This document shows, one piece after another, positions 1 to 12,746 of a stretch of DNA of 64,000 bases. The notes beneath the pieces were generated by a model. The model worked only from the letters and a program-made list of their open reading frames with translations, did not search any database and was not told the origin of the DNA. Each line of letters begins with the position of its first letter. Position 1 is the stretch's first letter. The stretch lies in NCBI GenBank assembly GCA_933207985.1, contig OW240921.1, forward strand, positions 90,597,027 to 90,661,026. Reading direction: 5' to 3'. The position numbers were made by a program, and so were the translations under genes. Source of the DNA: Pelobates cultripes. Its lineage: Eukaryota; Chordata; Amphibia; Anura; Pelobatidae.

Positions 1-31
<31 letters not shown>

Positions 32-45
32 CAGACAGACAGACA
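1..45. repeat. (AT)n followed by (ACAG)n microsatellite
   Basis: The window opens with about 27 bases of alternating AT, then a run of ACAG units. The last units overlap the left end of the fold-back that follows. The left extent is cut by the window edge. Confidence 0.95.
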
Positions 46-268
46 GGGGTGCACTCACAGGTCTTAAGAAAGAACGACAATCCCGTTATTAAAGTGAAAA
101 AATCTTCATTACATCCGTGAAAAAAATCGACGTTTCGACCCCTAAGGGATCTTGAGAAAGACCCTTAGGGGTCGAAACGTCGTTTTTTACGGATGTAATG
201 AAGATTTTTTCACTTTAATAACTTGATTGTCGTTCTTTCTTAAGACCTGTGAGTGCACCCCTGTCTGT
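39..268. repeat. ~230-bp near-perfect fold-back (inverted repeat) element
   Basis: The left part, from 39, is mirrored by the right part ending at 268, with arms of roughly 105 bases. For example GTGCACTCACAGG at the left pairs with CCTGTGAGTGCAC at 246-258. The arms meet near an internal GTTTCGACCCCTAAGGG motif, which also recurs in inverted form inside the arms. I see small mismatches only, including an extra base or two in the left arm near the loop. It lies in an intron of CDC42. The shape suits a young MITE or a snap-back duplication. No coding capacity is visible and the superfamily is not clear. Confidence 0.85.
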
Positions 269-1276
269 ATACTTATATTCATAATGCGGGTTGCACCTAG
301 GCAATTTTACTTTTCTCTTTTTTTCTAGTAAGGAGAGTGCCAAGCTGCTTTGGATTTTTTATATTTTCTTGTTGCTTGCAGAAAGCTTAGTCTGTTACTA
401 GGGCTTGTTCAAAAGGTACAGCATCTTATGGTGCTTCAATATTGCAAAATTATAAAAAAAAAATTTATGTCAGCGTAGCTTATAAAGTTCTTCATTTTAT
501 CATTCATTATGTCAAGAGTTTTTCTTAAATTATTGTGGTACCTTTTTTTTTTTTTATATAGCTCAAAACAAAAAAGTATTGTAAAAAGAGTGGTGTTGGG
601 AAGCTTTAACACTTTATCTTTGATCTCTGACTCTGCCTTTATTTTTGTTGGCTTACATCAAATCCTGCAGATTGAAACATAGCAAATATATCGAATTTTA
701 CTGTACAAGACTATGGGTGATTGGAAATTCAGAGTTTGACTTTGCACTTGGATAGACCTCTGCAAAGTTTAGAGGCAGGCCTGCTCATTCAGCATTGCAA
801 GTGTGAGTTAAGGCAAACCAATGAACAAGTAGTGAGTAATGGGTATTCTTTTCAGATAAACTTGTGTTGAGCGTGTAAACATATTAACAATAACAATTCT
901 ATAGTGCCAACATTTTACACTCTAATTTACAGTGGGGTATAAGACAGTGGGGAGGGGGCATTTAATAATTCTTATAGTGGCACTGTGACCTCAATTTCTT
1001 CTCATAAATCAGTTTAAAGTAAGTAGTGTTTTAAACTAAGTAAGCTTAGTAAGTTAAAATTAGAACTAACAATTGAAAATGTGTCAATGTGGAGATTAAC
1101 ATATTGAACTTTGCAACACCATTTTAAATTACTGATTCATAAACAAAACCTGTCTTAGAGAACGTTTTTTGATGTCATGAGCCAGTCAGACTCTATGATT
1201 GAGATAGCAGCTGCTAGCTTACCAATGTGCAGGAAATGGGTTTTTAAAGTGGAACTGTCACTTCCCTGAATATTAC
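269..1276 (+). other. CDC42 intron, no recognised element
   Basis: About 1 kb of AT-rich, apparently unique sequence. It should belong to the intron upstream of the alternative last exons. I see no exon, RNA gene or clear repeat, only short A and T runs. Confidence 0.5.
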
Positions 1277-1328
1277 CATTGTACAGCGCTACGGAATCTG
1301 ATGGCGCTATATAAAAAAAAAAAAAAAT
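1277..1328 (+). repeat. L2-like LINE 3' tail fragment
   Basis: A short stretch reads CATTGTACAGCGCTACGGAA, then a GGCGCTATATAA motif running into an A-rich tail. The same tail ends the two longer L2-like copies at 10.6 and 50.5 kb, which identifies this as a strongly 5'-truncated 3' end in + orientation. Confidence 0.7.
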
Positions 1329-1652
1329 ATTACACATTTGAATAAAGCTACCTATAATTGGCTTTCTCTTTACAAAAACATGTTTATTACACACAGAATA
1401 AAATATAGTAGTCAAAAACAAAATAGGAAGTGACCGTTCTCTTACAATCTGGTGAATTTGTATTTTTTTGGGCCCCAAGAAATACATTAAGTGGAATGAA
1501 AAATAAACACAAGATATAAACCATTTTAACTGTATTGTATCAGGATTAGAGCCTGCTTTTTAACCTAGCAAAGTTCTGAAATAGTGAGGTTTCACCATGA
1601 AATGTTCTAGATGAAACATGGCAGGCTGGGGAGATCCCCAAATGGTGTAGGA

Positions 1653-1730
1653 CAGGCATAGGCAACCTTTGGCAGCATTATGGGATATGTAGTCCAAAAC
1701 ATATGGAGTGCCTAAGGTTGCCTATCCCTG
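1653..1730. mobile_element. 78-bp hAT-like MITE with 8-bp target duplication
   Basis: The element has terminal inverted repeats of about 19 bases. The left end starts CAGGCATAGGCAACCTT and the right end is its near complement, ending GTTGCCTATCCCTG. It is flanked by a perfect 8-bp direct repeat, GTGTAGGA, at 1645-1652 and 1731-1738. An 8-bp target duplication with CAGGG-type ends is the signature of the hAT superfamily. It is far too short to encode a transposase, so it would have been mobilised in trans. It lies in a CDC42 intron. Confidence 0.85.
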
Positions 1731-1738
1731 GTGTAGGA

Positions 1739-1802
1739 CTACAACTCCTTTGATGCTTTTCCATCATACACATTTGCAAAGCATCACTGGAGTTGTAGTT
1801 TA
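1739..1802. repeat. 64-bp hairpin repeat
   Basis: Arms of about 22 bases (ACTACAACTCC...TGATGCTTT and its complement) surround a short loop. It starts directly after the target duplication of the neighbouring hAT-like MITE. A related ACTACATTTCCCATGATGC string occurs near 54566. It may be a second tiny MITE. Confidence 0.7.
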
Positions 1803-1863
1803 CACGGCAAGGAGATGGATCTTTAGACAATCTAAGTCTAGAGGTTCTGTTAATGAGCAGTGT

Positions 1864-1865
1864 CC

Positions 1866-1903
<38 letters not shown>

Positions 1904-1950
1904 GCATTTATAAAGCGCCAACAAATTCCGCAGCGCTGTACAATTGGGAA
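1864..1950 (-). repeat. L2-like LINE 3' tail with (ATT)n
   Basis: A run of about 13 ATT units is followed by TTTATAAAGCGCCAACAAATT and CAGCGCTGTACAATTGGG. This is the reverse complement of the AAT-repeat tail shared by the L2-like copies in this window, so the fragment is a minus-strand 3' end. It ends about 240 bases upstream of the first alternative CDC42 exon. Confidence 0.75.
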
Positions 1951-2141
1951 ACCAAGTGTTCTGTCAATTTCTACATGTGCAGTAAAAGAGGTCTCTCTGA
2001 ATGCATACCTATTGCTCTATATGTATTTGCTAATCCTACTAACCATAGCATGAAATCTTTCTCTTTCTGCCATGGGTGTTCTGGTGACTAGGTATTCTGT
2101 CAGTTCGGCTTACTCTTTTTGTATCTGCTGTTAATTTCTCT

Positions 2142-2191
2142 CTAATACTCTAACCTGGCTGCTCTTTTCTTTCCTCCCCTCTGTCTTGTAG
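2142..2191 (+). promoter_or_regulatory. CDC42: Branch-point and 3' splice site of the neuronal-type CDC42 exon
   Basis: Possible branch points are CTAAT at 2142 and CTAAC at 2150, about 38 bases before the acceptor. A long pyrimidine tract (CTTTTCTTTCCTCCCCTCTG) leads to the AG at 2190-2191. CU-rich blocks of this kind are typical binding sites of PTB proteins. PTBP1 is known to repress neuronal exons, but binding here is inferred. Confidence 0.7.
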
Positions 2192-2281
2192 AGAGGTCTG
2201 AAGAATGTGTTTGACGAGGCTATCCTAGCTGCCCTCGAGCCTCCGGAAACTCAGCCAAAAAGGAAGTGCTGTATATTCTAA
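2192..2281 (+). CDS. CDC42: CDC42 alternative last exon, neuronal (CCIF) isoform, partial CDS
   Basis: This exon encodes the last 29 residues of the Rho-family GTPase CDC42. It starts [10 protein letters not shown] and ends PKRKCCIF, then TAA. The family switches actin assembly, polarity and membrane traffic. This segment supplies helix alpha5 and the membrane-targeting tail. CCIF is a CaaX-type box preceded by basic residues. In mammals the neuronal isoform with this tail carries dual lipidation (prenylation and palmitoylation) and acts in spine and axon formation. The reading frame opens at phase 0 straight after the AG acceptor. The arginine in place of lysine at the first position matches what I know of the mammalian brain isoform. 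Nucleotide conservation is very high. The exon is mutually exclusive with 3931-4020. Confidence 0.95.
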   Translation, partial: RGLKNVFDEAILAALEPPETQPKRKCCIF

Positions 2282-2377
2282 ACTGTATTCTCCTCTTCCC
2301 CCTGATGCTGCTTCCTCTGTCCCACTACTGTAGCAACACAATAAAAAAAAAAGAGTAACCATTCATAATCTAATAAA
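2282..2377 (+). promoter_or_regulatory. CDC42: 3' UTR start and poly(A) signals of the neuronal-type exon
   Basis: After the TAA, a pyrimidine-rich stretch is followed by AATAAA hexamers at 2340-2345 and 2372-2377. If used, they would give this isoform its own short 3' end. The first hexamer runs into an A-rich tract and may be chance. Confidence 0.5.
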
Positions 2378-4020
<1,643 letters not shown>

Positions 4021-4826
4021 ACACCCACCATCCATGGTCCTCCTTCTGCAAAGCTGGTGTCGACGTCAAACTAAAAGCAATGTTTAAATCAAACTAAAGA
4101 TGAAATATAATTTCCCCCCTGCCCAACGTTTACCACCCTTAAACAAAGGGGTGTCTGAAAAATCAAACCCAACAACTTATGTAACATAAAAATAGATGAA
4201 CAATTGTGTATCTTCAGGAGCACACATAGACATAAACACACACACACACATTGTTACTAGTTTTTTTTTTGTATATTTACTGTTTCTAATGTCTTATATT
4301 AAGAGCAAGGCATGCTTTGTAGGTAACAGACTAATTTTAAAGCTCTGTTTTATCAGCCCAACTCTTGTACCAAGTTGGCAGGAATTTTTTTTTCTGTTTT
4401 TTACTGTATAATTGCACAAACATCGGGCAGGTCGGCACGTTGTTTTCCCATGCTCACCTAAAGTCTAAGACCCCAATCTAAGCCTGCTGCCAATCTAGGA
4501 CACGAGTTGGCACTAGACAAGCATGATTCTAGTTTCCAAAATCAAAATGTCCTTTGTAATCTACTTCCTCAACTGTTAAAGTCCAGGTTTCTGACTCTTG
4601 ACATATAGAGTCGAACCATTTCAGCACTGACTCTCCAGAATATTTCTCCATCTTTAATTTCTAACTCTTTAAGTTAGAGGGTAGATAAGTGTTGGGTGCC
4701 TCTTTGGCAGAAAGTAGGGATTATTTCATGCCCTGGAGTATCTTGGCAAACATATTTGACTAATTTAGATTTAGTCTTTTCTAGATCACATAATTGATTT
4801 TCTTACCAATATGTCTGTCTAATAAA
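4021..4826 (+). other. CDC42: Probable CDC42 3' UTR (ubiquitous isoform)
   Basis: The sequence after the stop contains an AAGCTGGTGTCG string and, further on, AAAAGCAATGTTTAAATCAA, which resemble the start of the mammalian CDC42 3' UTR as I remember it. A (CA)n run lies at 4234-4250. The first clear AATAAA is at 4821-4826. The real end is uncertain and could lie further right, because AT-rich sequence continues to about 5250. Confidence 0.55.
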
Positions 4827-5699
4827 TACAAATAGTTTCACATCCATGTTAAATAGATGTGCCTGATTTACATTTTTCTTTTTGTTTATGTTGTAAGGAG
4901 GGAGTGGTTTTTATTTTGTTTAGTTTGATATTTGAGGGACCAGTCATTGTCCTATTAATGTACAGTTTGCATGTAAACCTAACCCAAGGAGCCTGGGATT
5001 GAATTCATGTTTCAGAGATAATGTAAAGAAAATATAGACACCAGTGTTAATACAGATTTTACCAAAACCACATGGTTTATTTCCAGAATTATTTTTAATA
5101 TTTAGGGAATATATTCCACCTTCCCAAATTAATAACTTGTAGACTCATTAGTGTTTTCAACCGATGGTTTGTTTCATGTCTCCGTTCTTTGTATATGCAT
5201 ACTTTTCAGATGTATTAAACATAAAATACTGTCACATAACTGCCTATGTTTTTGTTTTGTTTGTTTTTTGTTTTTTTCATCTGCACGTTTTCTTTATTTT
5301 CTTTAATTTTTTAACTTCCATTAAAAATATATTCTGCAGTGGTAAACAGCGGGCAAACAATGCATACACGTAAATGAAAAGGGCAGTGTTTTTAGATCGA
5401 AAAGCATGCAGGAACAGGCTATAGACAGAACCACTATATTAAGCTGTAGCTACTAGTGTCCCTTTAAAATTTTTATTTGTCATTGAAAATAATGCTTTGT
5501 TCGTTAAAAAAAAAAAACAAAGAAATGGCTCCTAACCTTTTTAGCTTGCTCCTATATTCCAAGCAAATTTGTCAAGCCCTGGTTTTAGTGTAAAAAACTG
5601 TTATAGGGTTAAAACAGTCCACAAAAGGACTTGTGTGCAGATTCATGAATATATATTGGTATAAAAATCCCCAAAATGAGGGGGGTGGAGGGGAGATGT
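4827..5699. other. AT-rich sequence downstream of CDC42
   Basis: No gene is visible. A short string at 5454-5469 (ACTAGTGTCCCTTTAA) looks like one end of a TTAA-type MITE, but its partner end is not evident. The first 400 bases may still be 3' UTR. Confidence 0.4.
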
Positions 5700-5756
5700 T
5701 TTTATTATTAATTATAGCGCCAGCTTATTCTGCAGCGCTTTACAATAAGTAAACCA
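5700..5756 (-). repeat. L2-like LINE 3' tail, divergent
   Basis: TTATTATTAATTATAGCGCC followed by CTGCAGCGCTTTACAATAAG is a variant of the same 3' tail seen at 1277, 1864, 10596 and 50520. It is a minus-strand, strongly truncated copy. Confidence 0.6.
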
Positions 5757-6659
5757 TTGCAGTCACATGTCAACATTTATTTATATATATATAACTCCTC
5801 TACAATTAAAAGTACAATAGCTGCTTACCAGGGGAACAAATATGATTAGTAGATGACTTTCCTTCAGCTAGAAAATAGCATATTGACTTCACCCAGACCC
5901 TAGTCATCCATTAACTTTATGGAAAAGCAAGCTGTAGGTGTGATTGTCATGCGTATAAGCTATATTCCTTTTATATAGAAAGGTGCTTGTGGATGTTCAT
6001 CATGATCTTTTAACTTGAAGTAATTTCTACAGGGCACAGTCTCATGTAGTAGCAAACATAGCCCCCAGTTATTTTCTCTAACAAAATAATATATATACGA
6101 GATGGATAACAAAGGTGAAGAATATACCTCCTACTTTTTACAATTTAATACAATGTAAATAAGTCTTAGTCTGCATTTTGTACCCAGTAAAAATATGTGC
6201 AGAGTCCCAATGAAGTTCAGATGAACGCCGTTGAAAGTTTTTAGTAATAAGTCAAAATATATCATAAGGGGCTACTTTGTCCTATGGTGGCTCCTACAGT
6301 CTTGCTGAATCCTCCATAGACGTCATTGTTGTACATTAGAATAAAGCATTGACGTAGTTCCTGGCAGATATAGAGCCAGACACTGAAGATCAAAGATGGG
6401 GGACATCAGATAAGTGTAACTTACCTCGGCTGCAACCAGGGCCCCTGCTCCCCAACTGGCAATGTTGCCTTCACGGGTCTTTAATATGTTTAAAGACCCA
6501 AGAAGGTGGCTATCTACCTCACTGTGAAAACGGGGAGAGTGTGGTCATGAAAGGTTTGTAATGACCAAACCTCTGCTTACATTAAAATTGAAAAATTACA
6601 AACTTACATGGCGCTAAAAATTACATTACTCTTTTTAATAAAATAGCAACATTTTAGTG
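5757..6659. other. Unassigned sequence
   Basis: AT-rich DNA without recognised genes. The stretch 6350-6560 is more GC-rich (GGGCCCCTGCTCCCC) and may be a MITE fragment, but I could not find paired ends. Confidence 0.35.
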
Positions 6660-8690
6660 TATTCAGCTCTACACAACACTAATAGAAAATCTCAAACCGA
6701 AAAAAGAAATAGTGCGCTGTGCATTTAAAGACGTGACATTAATATTGTACATACCATTACCATAAAACAATGTTCAAACAAAATTAAGTGCTTTTCAATA
6801 TTGTGCAAAATGACACTTCAACTAGTCTCTCTGTCTATATCCATCATTATTTAAAGCCACCCTATGGGCATGTTTTAGTCCAAAAGTCTGGTATTTTGGA
6901 GTCTCCCTGGTTATATCTTACCAACCTATTTATGCATATTCCAACCAACTCGTTTAAAAGTATAATCAATCCACATTAAATACAGGAGGAATTAAAATTA
7001 TAAAATAAAAAAAAATAGTGAATTAGCCATATCCTCCAAACTGGTTTATATTTATTCCAACCAGCTTATCTAAATAAAAACCTTCTCATATGTAAAGGAA
7101 CTTGTTTAAAGAGACAATATGTAAACCATAGATAATGCAAAAAAGCACATCCTTTTTTTTTTTTTTTAATAAAACACTCCAATATAATGAATACAAAAGC
7201 ATAAAAACACTATAAAAAATTAAAAATATCAAACTGAATATTTAGTCCATATAGTGCCAATGTATTTAATCCATACACCCACTTTATTCCCTATTTTTCT
7301 ATATTTTGAATATAATTACCACCCCTCCATACTTTTTTCACATTTTGTATGCCAAGAAAAATTATACCACTCGGATCCATATTATGGAACTTCTTAAAGT
7401 GAGCCAAAACACTATGTTGCTCATAGCCCTTCTTAATATTGTTGACGTGTTCAGCTATCCTTTTATGTAATGGATGTATAGTTCGTCCAATGTATTGTAG
7501 CCAGCAGGAGCATATTAACAGGTAAATTACATTCCTGGTAAAACATGTTATAAAATCGTTTATATAAAATTCATTGTTATTAGATTTGTTTTAAATTTAT
7601 TTATGCTTTTTAGAGTCTTATTCTTGCTGCAAATGCAGCCTATACATTTATTGCAAGAAAAACCTTTTCTATGAGTTAAGAAATTGCTCTTCCTATTTCT
7701 ACTTATTAACTTATTGAAAGGTTGAATGTGGGTTAAAATACTTTTAAAATTTAGGGCCCCTCTGAAAGTTATAAAAGGTTTATCTGGTACCTGTGCCTGC
7801 AATTCCCTATCTTTCTTTAAAAGGTGCCAGTGTTAGTTAATAATATACCTCATTTCCTTAAAACTATCATTAAAATCGAACACATGGGGAGTATTTTCAT
7901 TATTTCTTGTCACTTTAGTGTTACTTATTAAATCATCTTGGCTTAAATTTCTACATTCTTCTCTAGCTTTAGAAATAAGATAATTTATTTTGTGTAAATC
8001 TTCCTACTAGGATTCTGACTGTTCATCATATACTGCTGTACTAGTACAATTTCTTTTAATCCTCTGGAATTGGCCCTTAGGTATGTTGGTAAGCCAAGGT
8101 GTGTAATGACCACTATTAACAAATAATTGTTGGCGTCTATCTTTTTGAAACATTTTTTTAGTTTTAATTTCATTATTTCCAATGTATATATCTAGGTCTA
8201 AATAAATTGCATTAGTCTTGCTATATTGACTCGTAAGGGTAATGCCCCAGTCGTTGACATTTAATCTAATAATTCCACAAACCCATCCCAAATAAAAATC
8301 AGGTAATCTATGTACCTACAGTAGGTGACCAGGTTTGTCCCCCATTCAGGGCTCTCGTAGATAAAAAAAAAAAAAACACCTTCAACCTTGACATAAATAA
8401 GTTTGCTTGATTGGGGGCAAACCTGGCCCCCATAGCCGTACCCTGCTCTTGTAGATAAAACTGGGAATAAAAAACTAATTATTAGTTAAGATCCAGTAGA
8501 TACAATCCATAAGAAATTCTATCTGCTCGATTGTATATTTTTCTGATCCCTCTAAGCATTTAACTGTATCACATCCTAAATTGTCGAATTGATGTGTAGA
8601 GAGATGACACGTCACTCGTTACTATGATGTACGTGTCTTTCCATTCTATACTTCTTAGAACTTTTATAATTTCTGTATCTTACAAAAGAG
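6660..8690 (-). mobile_element. Penelope-like element, 5'-truncated and inactivated (RT + GIY-YIG)
   Basis: Read on the minus strand, the pieces follow Penelope-like order. Near 8590-8640 is an RT motif SDVSSLYTSI with the first catalytic Asp. Near 8297-8340 is YCRYIDYLIFIWDG, the RT active-site box, with the second Asp of the usual YIDD replaced by Tyr. At 8007-8220 is a palm/thumb region including YLDLDIYI and IPKGQFQRIKRNC. Near 7620-7670 is a Cys-rich linker (CNKCIGC). At 7335-7535 is a GIY-YIG endonuclease-like stretch with NVIYLLICSC and QYIGRT. The segments lie in different frames, with stops between them. AT-rich sequence below 7330 is presumably the 3' UTR; both outer limits are approximate. 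Such elements copy themselves by target-primed reverse transcription; this copy is dead. Confidence 0.8.
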
Positions 8691-8867
8691 GGCATCATTT
8701 TAACCCAATATATACATATTTATTCTACATATATATTTATGTAATAGTTTTACATAATTAGGTCATTTTATTGGTTACGTTGGTTTTGAGACCGTATGGT
8801 AACCCAGGAATGAAAATTACCCCCATGATGGCATGCCATTTGCAATAGTAGACAACCCAAGATATTA

Positions 8868-9048
8868 CAAATGGGGTATGTCCAGTCTTTTTTTAGTAGC
8901 CACTCAGTCACAAACACTGGCCAAAACTGGCATTCAAATTATTATTTTTTTTTTGCATTTTTCCCCACACACAAATAGTAACGCTAACTTTGGCTAGTGT
9001 TTGTGACCAAGTGGCTACTAAAAACGACTGGACATACCCCATTTGCAA
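8868..9048. repeat. Inverted repeat ~180 bp (fold-back MITE-like)
   Basis: The left arm at 8868-8932 contains GGGGTATGTCCAGTC, TAGTAGCCACT and AGTCACAAACACTGGCC. Its complement stands at 8985-9048. The spacer is AT-rich. The longer flanks (8760-8868 and 9049-9175) may belong to the same element. No transposase is seen. Confidence 0.7.
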
Positions 9049-9174
9049 TACCCACGTCTGCTGTGAGAAGGCCTCGGGTTTGCCGCCGATCACGGTCGGA
9101 AACTCTATAAAGTCAGCGGTATAGGATACCTCCCGTCTCTGGGGTAAGTCCCCCGAATATGTCCCTGCCGTATT

Positions 9175-9556
9175 GCTGCTCAATTTTCTGCCATTTAGAA
9201 ACAAAATCACTTTTTTGGTTTATGCAATTCTTGCCACACGGGATTAAAAAAAACTTCAGTTTGTAATCAGATGATATTAAAGAAGTTTTTGTCCTACTCT
9301 GTAATTTGGATTTAAATCACAGTTAACAGTCGCAGATGACAAATCCTAAAACACACTTTGCAATAAACGAAGTTTAAACATTAGATCTCTCTTTACAGGA
9401 AATGTTTTTTGAAGGTTGTGTAAATCATATGCAGGGAGGTAAACAAAGTGACATAAATGGTAGAGAATTGAGCCATGTTACTGCAGTGTCATGTTCTATA
9501 CACTAAAACTGCTTCTTTAAGCCAAATTTGTGTTGTTGCCTATAGTGTCCCTAAAC
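9175..9556. mobile_element. Right half of a TTAA-type MITE
   Basis: From CTGCCATTTAG to TATAGTGTCCCTAA this matches, with divergence, the right part of the full-length MITE at 38985-39530. Shared strings include AAACATTAGAT, TCTTTACA and a CTGCTTTTAAGC-like stretch near the end. The left half is absent and is replaced by the unrelated segment ending at about 9175. Confidence 0.65.
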
Positions 9557-10595
9557 ACTTAAACAAAACCTCCTTTGTGCACCTATCATTCAGAATCTTA
9601 GTGTGCCAGTGGAAACTGCTAGTTAAGTCTGTTTTGATGTTAATCAAATAAAGTCTTAGAGGAGTTCAGTTATCCATGGGCGGGCATTCATACCTGTACT
9701 ACATATAATTGCTGCAAATAATTGTCTCAGACTATTCTATCTGCCCACTTGCTACACTGGACAGCCAAGTTCTACACACTGCTCCTGGCAGCTCGGACTG
9801 TAGTGATAAATAACGTCACTACAGAGTGGGCTGCGATGGAGCTGTGTGTAGAACTCCTACAAACTCTTACTAGAAGTGCCAAATGACACTAGGGATGAGG
9901 TCCTTCCCTGAAGTAATGGGCCTGTCTCATGAGGTCTACTTAAAGTCCCTATACTTAATTTCATTATATGGCTATCTGTGTCAGTATTAGTGTGTATCTG
10001 TATGTATGCTACATAAGTTTGTATGTCTGTATTTGTATGATTATTTGGCTGACTGACTGTATGTGTCTGTATGGCTGTGTGTTTGGATAGCTGAGTATAT
10101 GCATCTGTATGCCTATATGATTGTCTGAATGACTGTGTATATGTGTATTTGTATGGCTCAAGGGGGATATTTATGTGTTCTGAAAAGTAACATTTTACTA
10201 AATGAAAATAAACAGTAGATTGTCTTTGTTAGTTAAATTGTGAGGCACAGTGAGCATTAAATCAAAAGCACATGCTTAACACCAGTAGTGGAACAGATTC
10301 CAAAGGTGTTCATAAAAAGGATAAATATAGCAGAATAAATACAATGGAAGAAATTGGTTTTGTGGATCAACGGTGAATGGTCTAGTGATGTGCAGACAGG
10401 TTAATTTACTAGTCTAGTACCTAAACCCAGGAGGGGAATACACACGTTTACAAGTATAGTCGTCTTAGGTACCCCCAAACAAAGCTTCAATTTAAATAAA
10501 GAAAGGTGTCTGGATACTTGAAGAGCCGTTCGTGAGCAGATTTTATTGATTCAAAGCAACATTTCCGCTGTCTGTGGGAGCCTGTATCCATCAGT
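9557..10595. other. Unassigned sequence with degenerate TG-rich stretch
   Basis: 9970-10160 is a degenerate TG-rich tract built of TGTATG, TGTCTG and GACTG-like words. 9690-9900 is mixed sequence without a recognised family. No gene is seen. Confidence 0.4.
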
Positions 10596-11575
10596 CGAAA
10601 GGTTATTTCATTATTTATATAGTGCCAGCAAATTCCATAGCGCTGTACAATGGGTGGACTAACAGACACGTAATTGTAACCAGACAAGTGGATGCACAGG
10701 AATACAGGGGTTGAGGGCCCTGCTCAATGAGCTTATATGCTAGATGGAGTGGGGTATATAGTGACACAAAGGGTATAAGTAGAGGTAATGAAATCGGTTG
10801 CTAGAAAAGTATTCACTGTGAACTTGCAGGAGGGGGGGGGGAGGGGTGGATGAAAAACTGCTAACATTTTAATTGATATGCATCCTGAAGAAGTGTTTTC
10901 AAAGATTTTTTTGAAGGAATGGAGAATGGGTGAAAGTAGGAAGGAAGGGAGTTCCACAGAAAAGGTGCTGCCCTGGAGAAGTCTTGAAGGCGAGCATCAG
11001 TTGTAGAAGTACGGACAGAGCATAGACGTAGGTCTTCGGCAGGCCGCAGGGGCCTCGACGGGACATACTTGTATTTTAGGGAGGCTAGGTAGGTTGGAGC
11101 AGCATTATATAGGCACTTGCAAGCAAGCACCAGGATCTTAAATTTAGCCCTATATCTATCTGGAACCCAATGTAGGGACTGACAGAGGGGAGAGGTGCGG
11201 GCGAACCGGAAAATGAGCCTCGCCACCCCATTCATTATAGATTGCAAGGGTGCAAGCTGGGAACACGCAAGACCACTGAGAAGGGGATTGCAGTCATCAA
11301 GGTGAGAGAGAACAACAGCATGTAACAGAACCTTGGCCCTGTCCAGTGTTAAATAGGGGTGATGCAAGCTATGTTTTTGAGATGTAAGCAGCAGGATTTG
11401 GTGATAGACAGGACATGATGGGTGAATGAGAGGTCGGAGTCAAACAGAACACCTAGGCAGCAAGCTTGCGAGGTAGAGGTGATGGTGACGCCGTTGACAG
11501 GTGGTGGAGTGGGAGGGCCAGAGCAGAAACCTCTTCTGTTGTAGGTGCGAATGAGCATAGAACAGCGGAGGGAGT
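10596..11575 (-). mobile_element. L2-like LINE ORF2 3' end, inactivated
   Basis: On the minus strand the sequence encodes the C-terminal part of a LINE ORF2. Visible are LGVLFDSDLSF (11349-11558 segment), then LLHAVVLSHLDDCNPLLSGL, QSIMN, SLHWVPDRYRA, KYVPSRPLRP and APFLWNSLP. These words follow the order of L2-clade proteins (thumb and the C-terminal region after the RT). The gene ends near 10861. The 3' UTR and tail, with GCGCTGTACAATGGG near 10640, run to about 10596. The two coding pieces are in different frames. RT catalytic motifs are missing because the copy is 5'-truncated. Confidence 0.8.
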
Positions 11576-12746
11576 GGGGTTGGGTGATTTATTAATAGGG
11601 AAGGGAGAGAGATTAGAGATCTCTTCCCTGATCTAGTCTGGGAATGGGAACCAGGTCAGTGAATGCAGTGATGAGTAATAGATGGTTACATGATTATTGA
11701 AGATACATAGGGTGTAGGCTCAAAAACCGCATGTATGTACCCCTGCCATGCCACATACTTAGCAGTAGATCTTATTAATGAGTTCTGTCTCATTCGCACC
11801 ATGTTGAAATTAAAATCTAGACTAATTGTATAGGCCTTCAGACACCCCAAGACTATGCAAATAAACATGGAGAAAACATTCACTGGAATTTGATTTGGAG
11901 GTAGAGCTTGTACCCAAATGACAACTTTCACATGGGAGCTGGAAGTTTGAACCAGTAAAAACAAATTTCTTTGGTCAGTTCCCTTCCAGTGCATGCTGTC
12001 TTTGACTAAAGGCACATGAACCAAGTCCTATCCTTATTCTTTAGCTGTAGATTGATGTTTGACATGCTGTTTATATTGACTACCCATGTCGCACTCTTCT
12101 CAACCGACGCAACTAGCTGTAAGCAGTGCGTACCAAAAACACACATTATTTAAATGGTTTCTGTATAGTTTTCTGTTTCTGATTCTTTTTTTTTTTTTTA
12201 TCACTCTAGTTTTCAAGTAGGGACTACATTTCCTTATATATAGCAGTCAAGTTGAAATAACTTGACAATGGGCAAATATTGTATTCTGGAAAAAATAGGG
12301 GAGGAGGAGTCTGCGCTAAATAGCAAAAATAAAATAAGAGCTGCAACCCTCTAAAGGGAATCCCTCAAGAACCCTAATAAAATTGTAAAGAAAAGAGAAA
12401 TATTGTATTCTGTTTCAATTGCCAATCAGATTTACCCACAATCCATCAGTAAAATGCCACAGAAGGGCAAGCAGCAAACATCATGGACAGATTAGAACAA
12501 AATGGCTGCCCCCTGATGTTGGGATCCAACACAAAAAAATAAAATATAAAATAAAGGAAAGAAGTATAATGATTAAGATAATGTGCATAAGGAAATAAAA
12601 CCCAAAAGGAAAGAAAAATCATGGCAGGATTGATTTTTCCCCTTATTTTCTCATCACAGTAGGAGTGATTTTACTGTAGTTTAGGCTTTATTTGTACTTG
12701 CATGTAATTACCACTTCAAAAAAAAGCTAATTACTTCTCTAGCACT
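11576..12746. other. Unassigned intergenic sequence
   Basis: About 1.2 kb without recognised genes. 12296-12400 contains a short A-rich stretch (GGGGAGGAGGAGTCTGCGC and following) that may be an interspersed repeat. The left 100 bases may be additional L2 sequence. Confidence 0.35.
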
